From an uncultured Euryhalocaulis sp. (GTDB lineage: Bacteria; Pseudomonadota; Alphaproteobacteria; Caulobacterales; Maricaulaceae): a DNA stretch of 60,581 nucleotides. This document shows positions 8,910-16,217 of the stretch, in pieces. A model generated the notes under the pieces. It worked only from the letters and a program-made list of their open reading frames with translations, searched no databases and was not told where the DNA came from. A program made the translations under genes and the position numbers. The stretch covers positions 1 through 60,581 of the forward strand of contig CAJXKJ010000015.1 of NCBI GenBank assembly GCA_913055605.1, in the 5' to 3' direction. Numbering within the stretch: position 1 is the stretch's first letter; every line of letters begins with the position of its first letter.

Positions 8910-9950
8910 ATGATGCTGCGCTTCGCCCGTCTCCCCTTCATCTGTCTTGCTCTGGTCCTTCTCGCCGCCGCGCCCGCCGCGGCGCAGGACGCCCCGCTCG
9001 CGCTGGACGCCGTTCTGGACCGGGCGGAGGATTTCCCGACCCTGCGCGCCATCGTCGTGGCCAGGGACGGGCAGGAGATCGCCGCGCGCGGCTATCACGG
9101 CCACCGCGTGGCCGATACCGCGAACATCAAGTCGGCCTCGAAATCCGTCATTTCCGGCCTTGTCGGCGTCGCCATCGACAAGGGTCTCTTGGAAGGGCCG
9201 GACCAGCCAATCGCCCCGCTGTTCGAGGGCGACCTGCCCGCCGACCCCGATCCGCGCCTGTTCGACATCACGGTCGGTGATTTGCTGTCGATGCAGGCGG
9301 GGCTGGAGCGCACCTCCGGCCAGAATTACGGGCGCTGGGTCACCAGCCCGAACTGGGTCCGCTACGCCCTGTCGCGGCCCTTCGTCGCCGATCCGGGCCC
9401 CGGCGGGCCGATGCTCTATTCGACCGGCTCCTCGCACCTGCTGTCGGCCATCCTGACCCGGGTGTCCGGCCGCTCCACAAGGGCGCTGGCCAATGACTGG
9501 CTGGGCGCCCTGCCGGGCTTCGCCGTCGGCGGGTGGGAGCAGGATCCCCAGGGCGTCTATATGGGCGGCAACCAGATGGCGATGACGCCCCGCTCCTTGC
9601 TGGCGTTCGGGGAGATGTACCGCACCGGCGGCCTCGCCCCCGACGGGACGCGCGTGCTGTCGCAGGACTGGATCGACGCCTCCTGGACACACCGCACCAA
9701 TTCCCGCTTCACCGGCGACGAATACGGCTATGGCTGGTTCATGCGCACGCTGGGGGGAGAGGAGGTCCACTATGGCTGGGGCTATGGCGGCCAGATGCTC
9801 TATGTCGCCCCGTCTCTGGGTCTGACCGTCGCCGTGGTGTCCGATGAAAACGAACCCTCCGGCCGCACCGGCTATCGCGACGATCTGCACCGGATGATGG
9901 CCGACATCGTGCGTGCGGTCCGCGACGGCGACCCGGGCGCGGACTTCTAG
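8910..9950 (+). CDS. Secreted serine hydrolase of the class C beta-lactamase family
   Basis: A 346-residue exported protein with signal peptide ending APAAAQ (about residue 26). The active-site SxxK motif is SASK at 75-78, set in NIKSASKSVISGLVG as in 6-aminohexanoate-dimer hydrolase and DD-peptidase-like EstB proteins. A Tyr-containing second motif (LYSTGSSH) and a C-terminal GWGYGG in place of KTG or HxG complete the fold. Likely substrates are peptides, esters or amides rather than beta-lactams. Two adjacent ATGs (8910, 8913) are possible starts. Its TAG lies in a duplicated 13-14 bp element shared with the convergent apbE. Confidence 0.88.
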   Translation: MMLRFARLPFICLALVLLAAAPAAAQDAPLALDAVLDRAEDFPTLRAIVVARDGQEIAARGYHGHRVADTANIKSASKSVISGLVGVAIDKGLLEGPDQPIAPLFEGDLPADPDPRLFDITVGDLLSMQAGLERTSGQNYGRWVTSPNWVRYALSRPFVADPGPGGPMLYSTGSSHLLSAILTRVSGRSTRALANDWLGALPGFAVGGWEQDPQGVYMGGNQMAMTPRSLLAFGEMYRTGGLAPDGTRVLSQDWIDASWTHRTNSRFTGDEYGYGWFMRTLGGEEVHYGWGYGGQMLYVAPSLGLTVAVVSDENEPSGRTGYRDDLHRMMADIVRAVRDGDPGADF

Positions 9951-9963
9951 GCGCGGCTTCTAG
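9937..9963. repeat. Tandem duplication carrying both stop codons of a convergent gene pair
   Basis: Two adjacent copies of GCGCGG(A)CTTCTAG: 9937-9950 and 9951-9963, the second lacking one A. The first TAG ends the plus-strand serine hydrolase, and the CTA of the second copy ends the minus-strand apbE gene. This mirrors the arrangement at 2001-2030. The sequence identity is directly visible. Confidence 0.85.
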
Positions 9964-10994
9964 CCGTCGTCTTCCAGCATCGCCTGCAAAGCCGGGCTCG
10001 CGGCCTCGCCGGCCGCCCCGGTGAACAGCGCCGGGATGTTGCGCGCCTCGGCGAAGGCCAGCCCCCGCTCGGCCCCCATCACCATCAGCGCGGTGGCCAG
10101 CGCGTCGGCGCGCGCGCAGGTCGGGTCCAGCACGGTCACCGCGTCCAGCGCGCCCTGCCAGGCCGACCCGCTCAGCGGGTCGATGATATGGGTCCGCGTG
10201 CGGCCCTCGTCCTGCAGCCGCCGGCGATAGGCGCCGGAGGTCGCGACCGACCAGCCGGACAGGGCGGCGATGATCGCGCCCTCGGTCTCGGCGTCCGGCC
10301 CGGTCTCCAGCCGCGCCCACCAGGGCGATCCGTCCGGCTTGCGCCCGCGCCCGCGCAGCTCGCCGCCGATCTCCGCCAGCCAGACCCGCAGGCCCGCCGC
10401 GTTCATCAGCGCGCCCAGCCGGTCCACCGCGTCGCCCTTGGCGATGGCGTTCAGGTCCAGCGTCAGCCCGCCCGGCTGGCGCACGCGCCGCGTCTCGGGG
10501 TCCAGCTCCAGATCGCGCCATGACGGCCCGCGGGCCTGGTTCACACGCCACCCGTCCGGCGCTGCGCCGGCCTTTGACGGCCCGAACCCCCACAGATCGG
10601 CCAGCGCCCCCATCGCCGGGTCGAACGCCCCGTCGGTCTCCGTCGCGACCGCCAGCGCCGCCTCCAGCACGCCGAAAAACAGCCGGGGCAGGGCGACCCA
10701 GCGGCCCACGCTCGCGCGGTTGAACACATTGATGTCGGAGTCCGGCGCCCACAGGCTCATCTGCCGGATCGTGTCGTCCAGCAGCAGCTCGATATCGGCC
10801 AGAAGAAAGCCGGGGGTGAAGTCGAACGGCGCATAGAAATGGACCGACCAGGTCGTGCCCATCGTGTCGCCGCCGAAGGAAAACCGCTGCGCGCCCGGCC
10901 CCGGCCGGTCCAGATCCGCAGCATCGATCGCTTGCGGGACGGCGATGCGCCGGACCGGGGAGGGGGGACCCCCGCCTGCCCGGACCGGACGCAT
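9960..10994 (-). CDS. apbE: FAD:protein FMN transferase (ApbE family)
   Basis: A 344-residue ApbE, which uses FAD to attach FMN covalently to a Thr or Ser of exported flavoproteins. Motifs: GGDTMGTTWSVHF near residue 41, DSDINVFNR, the LDLNAIAKGDAVDRL core, LAEIGGELRGRG, VATSGAYRRR and HIIDP. TARADALATALMVMG-like metal ligands (CARADALATA) are present near the end. No classical signal peptide is seen; the first 30 residues are Pro/Arg-rich, so the true start may be further in. It is the last gene of a four-gene operon with PepSY, DUF2271 and DUF4198 genes, 32 bp after the DUF4198 gene. Confidence 0.93.
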   Translation of the reverse strand: MRPVRAGGGPPSPVRRIAVPQAIDAADLDRPGPGAQRFSFGGDTMGTTWSVHFYAPFDFTPGFLLADIELLLDDTIRQMSLWAPDSDINVFNRASVGRWVALPRLFFGVLEAALAVATETDGAFDPAMGALADLWGFGPSKAGAAPDGWRVNQARGPSWRDLELDPETRRVRQPGGLTLDLNAIAKGDAVDRLGALMNAAGLRVWLAEIGGELRGRGRKPDGSPWWARLETGPDAETEGAIIAALSGWSVATSGAYRRRLQDEGRTRTHIIDPLSGSAWQGALDAVTVLDPTCARADALATALMVMGAERGLAFAEARNIPALFTGAAGEAASPALQAMLEDDG

Positions 10995-11026
10995 CGTTCC
11001 TGTCTCCGCCTTCGCGAGGCCTGCCC

Positions 11027-11851
11027 CTACTGGGGCAGCACCTCGAACGTGCCGTTATAGGCGGCGCTGCGCGCGCCCGGCGCGGGGTTGCGGCCGCCCG
11101 GGCCGACTTCGGCGTGGATCCAGTACATGCCCGGCTCCGGCCAGGTCACCTCGAACTCGCCGTTCTCGTCGCTGACGGTCGGGATCGCGTCCTCGGCGTC
11201 GCGATAGCGCTGCCCGCCCGCGATCACTTCCAGCTCCTGGTCGGCCAGCGGCTCGCCGTCCTGCAGCAGGCGGAAGCGCGCGGCCTCCCCGGCGTACAGA
11301 TCGTTCGGATGGGTGATCGGCTCCAGCTCCAGGCCCACGCCCGACGGTTGGATCGTCATGTCCGTCGGCGCGCCGACGGTGACGAAGAACTCGGTCCGGC
11401 TGGTGTTGTAGGACGGCGTCACGTCGTCACGGTCGGCCAGGCCAGAGGCCGCGAAATCGGCCTGCGTGCCGCGGAAGCGCTGCTCCTCGCCGTTCTCGTC
11501 GGTATAGACCGCCGAAACCGAGTCGTTCAGCACTTCGACATTATAGGTGCCGTTCTGCACCAGATCGACGTCGAACGTGGAGCGGTATGCCCCCTGGGAG
11601 ACGTTCTGCGGCTCCAGCGTGGAGCCGTCCGGCGCATGAACGGTCAGATTGTTCAGGCCCATCGGGCGGTGGTCGAAATGGAACAGCGTGTTGGCGGCCG
11701 CCGCATCGACGGTCAGCCACACATTCTCGCCCGACAGCACGGTGGCCGAGGGCAGCATCCAGGCCCGGTGCGCGTGCGCGGCGGCCGGCAGGGCGGCGGC
11801 CACGGCAGTGGCCAGCAGGGCGCCCTTAAGGGCGCGGTTGGTCGTCTTCAT
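11027..11851 (-). CDS. DUF4198 domain exported protein
   Basis: A 274-residue periplasmic protein. The signal peptide (ALPAAAHA) is followed at once by HRAWMLPSATVLSG, the His-containing N-terminus characteristic of the DUF4198 family, which is often linked to nickel or iron uptake loci. The rest looks like two Ig-like beta domains, the second ending in ENGEFEVTWPEPGMYWIHAEV. Start 11851 (MKTTNRA) is preceded by GAGGA. It sits 11 bp after DUF2271 and is likely cotranscribed. A role in binding metal or stabilising a redox partner is inference. Confidence 0.88.
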   Translation of the reverse strand: MKTTNRALKGALLATAVAAALPAAAHAHRAWMLPSATVLSGENVWLTVDAAAANTLFHFDHRPMGLNNLTVHAPDGSTLEPQNVSQGAYRSTFDVDLVQNGTYNVEVLNDSVSAVYTDENGEEQRFRGTQADFAASGLADRDDVTPSYNTSRTEFFVTVGAPTDMTIQPSGVGLELEPITHPNDLYAGEAARFRLLQDGEPLADQELEVIAGGQRYRDAEDAIPTVSDENGEFEVTWPEPGMYWIHAEVGPGGRNPAPGARSAAYNGTFEVLPQ

Positions 11852-11862
11852 GGCGCAAATCC

Positions 11863-12378
11863 TCATTCGCTAGACGGTGACAGGGACAGGGTGAGTTCGC
11901 CCAGTTCTTCTTCCCCCCGGGCGGTGAGGGTCTGGCTCTCTGACGGGGGCCATTGGAACGGAATTTCCAGCATTTCCCGGCCGCCGACCTCGCGCACGAC
12001 CTCGACGATCAGGCGGTATTCGCCCGTCGGAAGGTCGGTGAAATCGGCCGCGGAAAAATTCATCTCGTGCGTGCCGGGCGCGCGCGTCGGGCGGCTCAGC
12101 CCGTCGACCGGCAGGTCCAGCGCCCGCCCGGACCGGCGCCACCACTGGCGCATGTCCTTCAGCCAGGTCTCGCCCTCGTCGTCGCGCATTTCGGTGTCGT
12201 ACCAGACGGCCAGATCCTGGACGTGCGCGCGCTCCGGCGTCTCCAGCCAGAAGGCGATGTAGGGATTGTGATACTCGGCGACGGACAGGCGCGGCACCTC
12301 GACCGAGATCGCCATGTCGGCGGCGAGGGCGGGCGAGGCGGCGAGGCCGGCGAGCGCAGTGAGCGGAAGGAGTTTCAT
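11863..12378 (-). CDS. DUF2271 domain exported protein
   Basis: A 171-residue secreted protein with signal peptide ending SPALAA and the DUF2271 pattern: YIAFWLET, VQDLAVWYDTE, TWLKDMRQWWR, and the later LPTGEYRLIVEVVREVGG and ELGELTLSLSP. Family members occur with PepSY membrane proteins in iron-responsive loci, and some are thought to act in flavin- or haem-based reduction. No Ser/Thr-Gly-Ala-Ser/Thr flavinylation motif is present. It lies 9 bp after the PepSY gene and 11 bp before the DUF4198 gene. Confidence 0.87.
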   Translation of the reverse strand: MKLLPLTALAGLAASPALAADMAISVEVPRLSVAEYHNPYIAFWLETPERAHVQDLAVWYDTEMRDDEGETWLKDMRQWWRRSGRALDLPVDGLSRPTRAPGTHEMNFSAADFTDLPTGEYRLIVEVVREVGGREMLEIPFQWPPSESQTLTARGEEELGELTLSLSPSSE

Positions 12379-12387
12379 GGTCTCTCG

Positions 12388-13098
12388 TCAGTGGATGAAG
12401 ATCAGCGCGATCACGAGCGGGATCGCCAGGCCCGCTCCGACCAGCGGCCAGGTCAGGCGGCGGCCCTTCGCATAGAGGTACAGAAGGGCGAGGCCCGTCA
12501 GGCAGAAGGCCAGACAGGCGACGGCGAAAATGTCGATAAAGGCGCGCCAGCCCCAGCCGGTGTTGCGGCCCTTGTGCAGGTCGTTGAGATAGGCGACCGC
12601 GCCGCGGCTGGTGGATTCGTACATCGCCTCGCCGGTGTCCCGGTCGATGGCCAGCCAGGCGTCGCCGCCCGGCCGCGGGAAGGCCAAATAGACCTCATAA
12701 TCGCTCCACTCCCCGCTCGCCCCGACCGACGGCGCGCCCAGCTCGTCCGCGGCCCAGGAGGCGATCGCCCCCGGCAGCGCGGCGCGGCCCTCTTCGGGAC
12801 CGGTGGCCAGCTCGTCCATCAGCGTGTCGGGCAGGACCGCCTCGCGCGTCACGATGCGCGGCTCGGCCTCGATCTGGCCGGCGTGGTTCAGCGTGATCCC
12901 GGTGATCGTGAACAGCAGGATGCCGACCAGGCAGAGCGCGGAGCTGATCCAGTGCCAGGTGCGCAGCTGGCGCAGCCACCAGCCCTTCGGATTGGCGGCA
13001 TAGGACATCGGGCGCGGCTTCGGCGGAGCCGAAGCGGCCGGACGGCGCGCGGGCGCGTTCGCCGTCTTCTCTCTTGGCGCTGCGGTGTCCAGACTCAT
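12388..13098 (-). CDS. PepSY-associated transmembrane protein
   Basis: A 236-residue inner-membrane protein of the PepSY-TM group that accompanies siderophore and metal uptake genes. Order: Ala/Pro-rich cytosolic tail (about 1-35), WLRQLRTWHWISSALCLVGILLFTITGITLNH (first helix, with H49 and H72 as candidate haem or metal ligands), an extracytoplasmic PepSY-like region with DAWLAIDRDTGEAMYES, then LHKGRNTGWGWRAFIDIFAV and two more helices to the C-terminus. I took ATG 13098 because the longer start at 13164 would run through the Fur-box-like operator. First gene of the operon. Confidence 0.87.
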   Translation of the reverse strand: MSLDTAAPREKTANAPARRPAASAPPKPRPMSYAANPKGWWLRQLRTWHWISSALCLVGILLFTITGITLNHAGQIEAEPRIVTREAVLPDTLMDELATGPEEGRAALPGAIASWAADELGAPSVGASGEWSDYEVYLAFPRPGGDAWLAIDRDTGEAMYESTSRGAVAYLNDLHKGRNTGWGWRAFIDIFAVACLAFCLTGLALLYLYAKGRRLTWPLVGAGLAIPLVIALIFIH

Positions 13099-13149
13099 CG
13101 ACGCGCACGATCCCGCGCCGGACAAGGCGTCCGGCCGGGTCTTTTTATT

Positions 13150-13168
13150 GATAATGACTTGCAATTAC
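13150..13168 (-). promoter_or_regulatory. Fur-box-like operator upstream of the PepSY-ApbE operon
   Basis: The 19 bases GATAATGACTTGCAATTAC match the classical Fur consensus at 12 positions, including an intact GATAATGA half, and lie in an AT-rich island about 50 bp before the operon's first ATG. The location and the metal-linked gene content support iron-dependent repression. Alphaproteobacteria also use Irr, Mur or RirA, so the regulator's identity is inference. Confidence 0.55.
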
Positions 13169-13236
13169 AACGGTCGGCCCCGTGAATTCGGGGTCATGAA
13201 CGCACCGCCTGGAAACCAGAGGCCCGAACTAACGGG

Positions 13237-13833
13237 TCAGATCAGCCACGCCTTCGGATCGGCGATCGGCTTGCCTTCCAGCAGGCGGATCAGGCCGACC
13301 ACATTGCGCAGCAGCCACCAGACCGCCAGCGCGATCAGGATCGGCACCCCGATCAGGATGATGGTCAGCACCAGGCCGACGATCATCGTCGCCAGCCCGA
13401 TCCAGAAGGTCCGGATCTGGAACTGGAAGTGCGAGGCCAGGACCGGATCGACCGTGTCCTTCTTCACATAGGCCAGCACGATCCCGGCCAGGGCCGAGAT
13501 CCCGCCGGTGATCCCCACCGCCAGATACAGGACATAGACCGCGATGGAGATGGTGCGGTCCTCGCTCTCCCCGATCGTGCTGCGGGCGGAGTCCATATGG
13601 GCGCGCGTGTGCTCCTGCGCGGCCTCGGCGGCGCCGCGCATCTTCGCGGCGGCCTCGTCGGCGCCCTGGCGGAAGCTTTCCTTGCGCGAGCGGTAATCGC
13701 CGCGCAGCTCCGCCTCGTCCGGATTGGGGCCTTCACTGCCGGCGCTGTAGTCCGGCGCCGGGGCGCCGCCCTCTTTGCCGGTGTCTTCGCCGCTGTCGTC
13801 GCCGGGGGCGGAGGGGTCTTTCGGATCGGCCAT
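13237..13833 (-). CDS. DUF4870-like membrane protein with acidic N-terminal tail
   Basis: A 198-residue protein. The first 95 residues are hydrophilic, acidic and probably disordered to helical (ADEAAAKMRGAAEAAQEHTRAH). They are followed by three to four hydrophobic segments containing SHFQFQIRTFWIGL and the C-terminal LRNVVGLIRLLEGKPI, typical of the DUF4870/COG3671 family of small inner-membrane proteins of unknown role. It stands alone on the minus strand, upstream of the Fur-box-like site. Confidence 0.8.
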   Translation of the reverse strand: MADPKDPSAPGDDSGEDTGKEGGAPAPDYSAGSEGPNPDEAELRGDYRSRKESFRQGADEAAAKMRGAAEAAQEHTRAHMDSARSTIGESEDRTISIAVYVLYLAVGITGGISALAGIVLAYVKKDTVDPVLASHFQFQIRTFWIGLATMIVGLVLTIILIGVPILIALAVWWLLRNVVGLIRLLEGKPIADPKAWLI

Positions 13834-13939
13834 CGCGCACGCTTTCCTGATGCGGAAGGATTCGCCGCCAATCCTACGCGCGCCGGGCGGCCCGGTTCAA
13901 CGGCGCCGCGCGCCTCGGTCTCGCGTCTCTGCCGCGCGC

Positions 13940-14248
13940 CTAGCGGCGCGACCAGGCCAGCTTGATCGCGAACACCGCGGAAATCGCGGCGAAATAGAAC
14001 GCCGTGCGCCAGATCAGCATGCCGCCCGAACTGTCGATAAAGCGGCGGCTGGCGCTGTCCCAGGCCAGCGACCAGCTGTCGCCGCTGATCAGCCAGTAGA
14101 TCAGGGGAAGGGCGAAATCGGCGACCAGCGCCGCCATCACCATCCAGGCCAGCGCGTACCAGCGGCGCAGCGCCAGACCCGCGAACAGCGAGATCGCGGC
14201 GATCAGCGCGACATCGAGCGTGCCGAAGTTCGAAATCAGCCCAAGCAT
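13940..14248 (-). CDS. Small three-helix membrane protein, unknown function
   Basis: A 102-residue hydrophobic protein with about three membrane helices (DVALIAAISLFAGLAL, WMVMAALVADFALPLIYWLI, TAFYFAAISAVFAIKLAW) and a basic C-terminus WSRR. ATG 14248 has GGGGGAC upstream; a GTG further out is possible. I do not recognise the family. It lies between the DUF4870-like gene and the flagellar operon but is separated from flhG by a repeat-bearing gap. Confidence 0.7.
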   Translation of the reverse strand: MLGLISNFGTLDVALIAAISLFAGLALRRWYALAWMVMAALVADFALPLIYWLISGDSWSLAWDSASRRFIDSSGGMLIWRTAFYFAAISAVFAIKLAWSRR

Positions 14249-14330
14249 GCGTCCCCCGGCAGGTCGTTTACCGTGAATCACATGTGGCGAAAACCGTTCG
14301 AACCCCCACAGTTCCGTTATTCCCGTAACA

Positions 14331-14362
14331 GGCGAGTAGGGGGCGAGTAGGGGGCGAGTAGG
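14331..14362. repeat. Three tandem 11-bp GGCGAGTAGGG repeats
   Basis: GGCGAGTAGG recurs with an 11-bp period at 14331, 14342 and 14353, in the gap between flhG and the small membrane protein. The period puts TAG into all three plus-strand frames. No plus-strand gene ends here, so it is not simply a gene terminator; it resembles the TAG repeats at 2001 and 9937. Confidence 0.85.
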
Positions 14363-14376
14363 AGACGCGCGGGGTC

Positions 14377-15168
14377 TCAGGCGGCGCGGACAGCGGTGGC
14401 GCCGGCCAGCGCCGCAGCCATGGCGGTGATGTCCGCCGCGGCCTTGCAGTCGGGCGCGTGCTCGAACAGGCCCTGCTGGCGGCGCACCGATGCGGGCACC
14501 GCCGGATCGCGCCGGATCGGCCCGGCGAAGGCCGGGTCGAAATCCAGGAAGCTGCGGCACGTCTTGGCGAAGCCCTCGTGCACGCGTTCGCCGTGCGCGC
14601 GGCTTTCGGCCAAATTCACCGCCACCATCGGCGCGGCGCCCTCGTCGCGCATGCGCAGCATCTTCACGAAGGCATAGGCGTCGGTCATCGCCGTCGGCTC
14701 GCTGGTCACCACGGCCAGCACGTCGTCCGCCGCCGCCGCCATGCGCAGCAGAGACGGCCCCGCGCCCGCCGCCAGATCCATCAGCACCCGGTCATAGGAC
14801 AGCGAGACGGCGGACAGCGCGGTGGCCAGCCGCCCGGCCTGTTCCGCCGACACCCCGGCCAGCGCGCCGGAGCCCGACCGGCCCGCGATCACGTCGAACC
14901 CGCCGCGCGAGGCCCGGATCGACCCGCCCATGGCCGGGCTGATCGCCCCGTCCAGCGGCGTGCGCCCGGCGATCACCGCGCCCAGATCGGCCGCCGGGGT
15001 CAGGCCCAGCTGCACGTCCACATTGGCCATGCCCAGATCGCCGTCGAACAGCAGCACGCGCTCCCCGCGCCGGGCGAAGGCCTGGGCCAGACCGGCCGCG
15101 ACCACGGTCTTGCCGACGCCCCCCTTGCCGGAGGCGACGGCGATCATCCGGCCGAGCGGGCGGTTCAT
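14377..15168 (-). CDS. flhG: FlhG/FleN-type MinD-like ATPase (flagellar number regulator)
   Basis: A 263-residue ParA/MinD ATPase with deviant Walker A GKGGVGKT at residues 14-21, LFDGDLGMANVDVQLGL (switch I region, as in FleN/YlxH) and MDLAAG (Walker B). It is placed last in the flagellar operon and overlaps flhF by four bases (ATGA), which argues for the FlhG role: limiting flagellar number and counteracting FlhF at the pole. I do not see an obvious C-terminal amphipathic MinD membrane helix. Confidence 0.9.
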   Translation of the reverse strand: MNRPLGRMIAVASGKGGVGKTVVAAGLAQAFARRGERVLLFDGDLGMANVDVQLGLTPAADLGAVIAGRTPLDGAISPAMGGSIRASRGGFDVIAGRSGSGALAGVSAEQAGRLATALSAVSLSYDRVLMDLAAGAGPSLLRMAAAADDVLAVVTSEPTAMTDAYAFVKMLRMRDEGAAPMVAVNLAESRAHGERVHEGFAKTCRSFLDFDPAFAGPIRRDPAVPASVRRQQGLFEHAPDCKAAADITAMAAALAGATAVRAA

Positions 15169-16205
15169 GCGGCCTCCGTTTCGTACAGGGCGATCGGCGC
15201 GCGTCCGGGCGCGGCCTCTTCCAGCAGCAGCCGCGCCAGGCGCAACGGCGTCGCCGGCGCGAAGCCGCCGACCAGATAGGGGGAGAAGGACATCTGCGCG
15301 AAGGCCAGCCCGCCGGATTCGGCGGCGGCCAGCGCCGCGCCCTTGCGGCGCACGACGTCCAGCTTGGACAGGATCAGCCGCCGCGCGCCGATCCGCGCGA
15401 AGGCGCGCGCGACGCTCGCCGCTTCCTCCGCCCGCTGTCCGGCGTCCAGAACCAGCACCGGCTCGGCCGACGCGGCCTGGGCCAGCGCCAGCAATTCGGT
15501 CAGGTCGTCCTCGTCGGTCGGGTTGCAGGCCGGCGCGTCGATCACCACCAGCGATTCCCCGGCGCTGGCGAACTGGCGCAATTGCGCGCGCGATTCCGCG
15601 AACACGAAATCCGCCTGCGCCGCCTCGGCATAGGCTTCCAGCTGCGCCTTCGCGCCCGCCCGCACCGCATCGGCGCAGATCAGGCGCGCGCTCTTGCCGG
15701 CCAGCGCCGCGCGCGCGGCCAGCTTTCCGGCCGCCGAGCTTTTCCCCGCCCCCGGCGCCCCGACCAGCAGCACCGGCCGCCGCCCGCTGTCCGGCTGCAC
15801 GGGGCGGAAGCTGAACCGCGTCTCCAGCGCCAGCGCCAGACCCGGGATCGGCTCCTCTTCGCCGAGCGCCGCGGCGGAGTCCGCCAGCTCCCCGGCCAGC
15901 AATTCGGGAACGCCGTGCCAGCCCAGCGCCGCGCCCGTCGCCCGCGGCGGCTGTTCCGCGTCTTCGGTGTCGGGCGGCAGTTCGGCGCCGTGCGGATCGT
16001 CCTCCTCGCCCGCTTCCGCGGCGGGCGCGGGCTCCGGCTCGGGGAACACCGGATCGGGTTCGGAATCCTCGATCGCGGCGCGGATTTCCAGATTGCCGCC
16101 GGCCGTGCGTTCGCTGGACACGATGATCGCGTCCGGCCCCATCTCACGGCGCACCATGGCCAGCGCTTCGGCCATGTCGTGCGCGATGAAGGCCCGCATC
16201 CGCAC
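15165..16205 (-). CDS. flhF: FlhF, SRP-type GTPase for flagellar placement
   Basis: A 346-residue FlhF. It begins with the family's MRAFIAHDMAEALAMVRREMGPDAIIVSS phrase, followed by an acidic, Pro-rich linker (about 45-90) and the NG GTPase domain: P-loop GAPGAGKSS at 149-157 (a departure from the common GPTGVGKTT), DAPA for G3 and SKLD for G4. FlhF sites the MS ring, usually at the pole, and here precedes flhG with a 4-bp overlap and follows flhA by 12 bp. An ATG two codons downstream is an equal start candidate. Confidence 0.92.
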   Translation of the reverse strand: MRMRAFIAHDMAEALAMVRREMGPDAIIVSSERTAGGNLEIRAAIEDSEPDPVFPEPEPAPAAEAGEEDDPHGAELPPDTEDAEQPPRATGAALGWHGVPELLAGELADSAAALGEEEPIPGLALALETRFSFRPVQPDSGRRPVLLVGAPGAGKSSAAGKLAARAALAGKSARLICADAVRAGAKAQLEAYAEAAQADFVFAESRAQLRQFASAGESLVVIDAPACNPTDEDDLTELLALAQAASAEPVLVLDAGQRAEEAASVARAFARIGARRLILSKLDVVRRKGAALAAAESGGLAFAQMSFSPYLVGGFAPATPLRLARLLLEEAAPGRAPIALYETEAA

Positions 16206-16217
16206 GCCGCGCCCTCC

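Noticed and set aside
4997-9280. A 1427-codon plus-strand open frame
   Set aside because: It lies antisense to pyc and neighbours, is Arg/His/Gln/Ala-rich, and has no domain; a by-product of GC-rich codon bias. The same applies to the long frames at 15582-18956, 19920-22265, 34652-37645 and 50533-53451.
12388-13098. SVGAS in the PepSY protein as flavinylation site
   Set aside because: ApbE acceptors need Ser/Thr directly before Gly-Ala and an upstream Asp; here Val precedes Gly-Ala.
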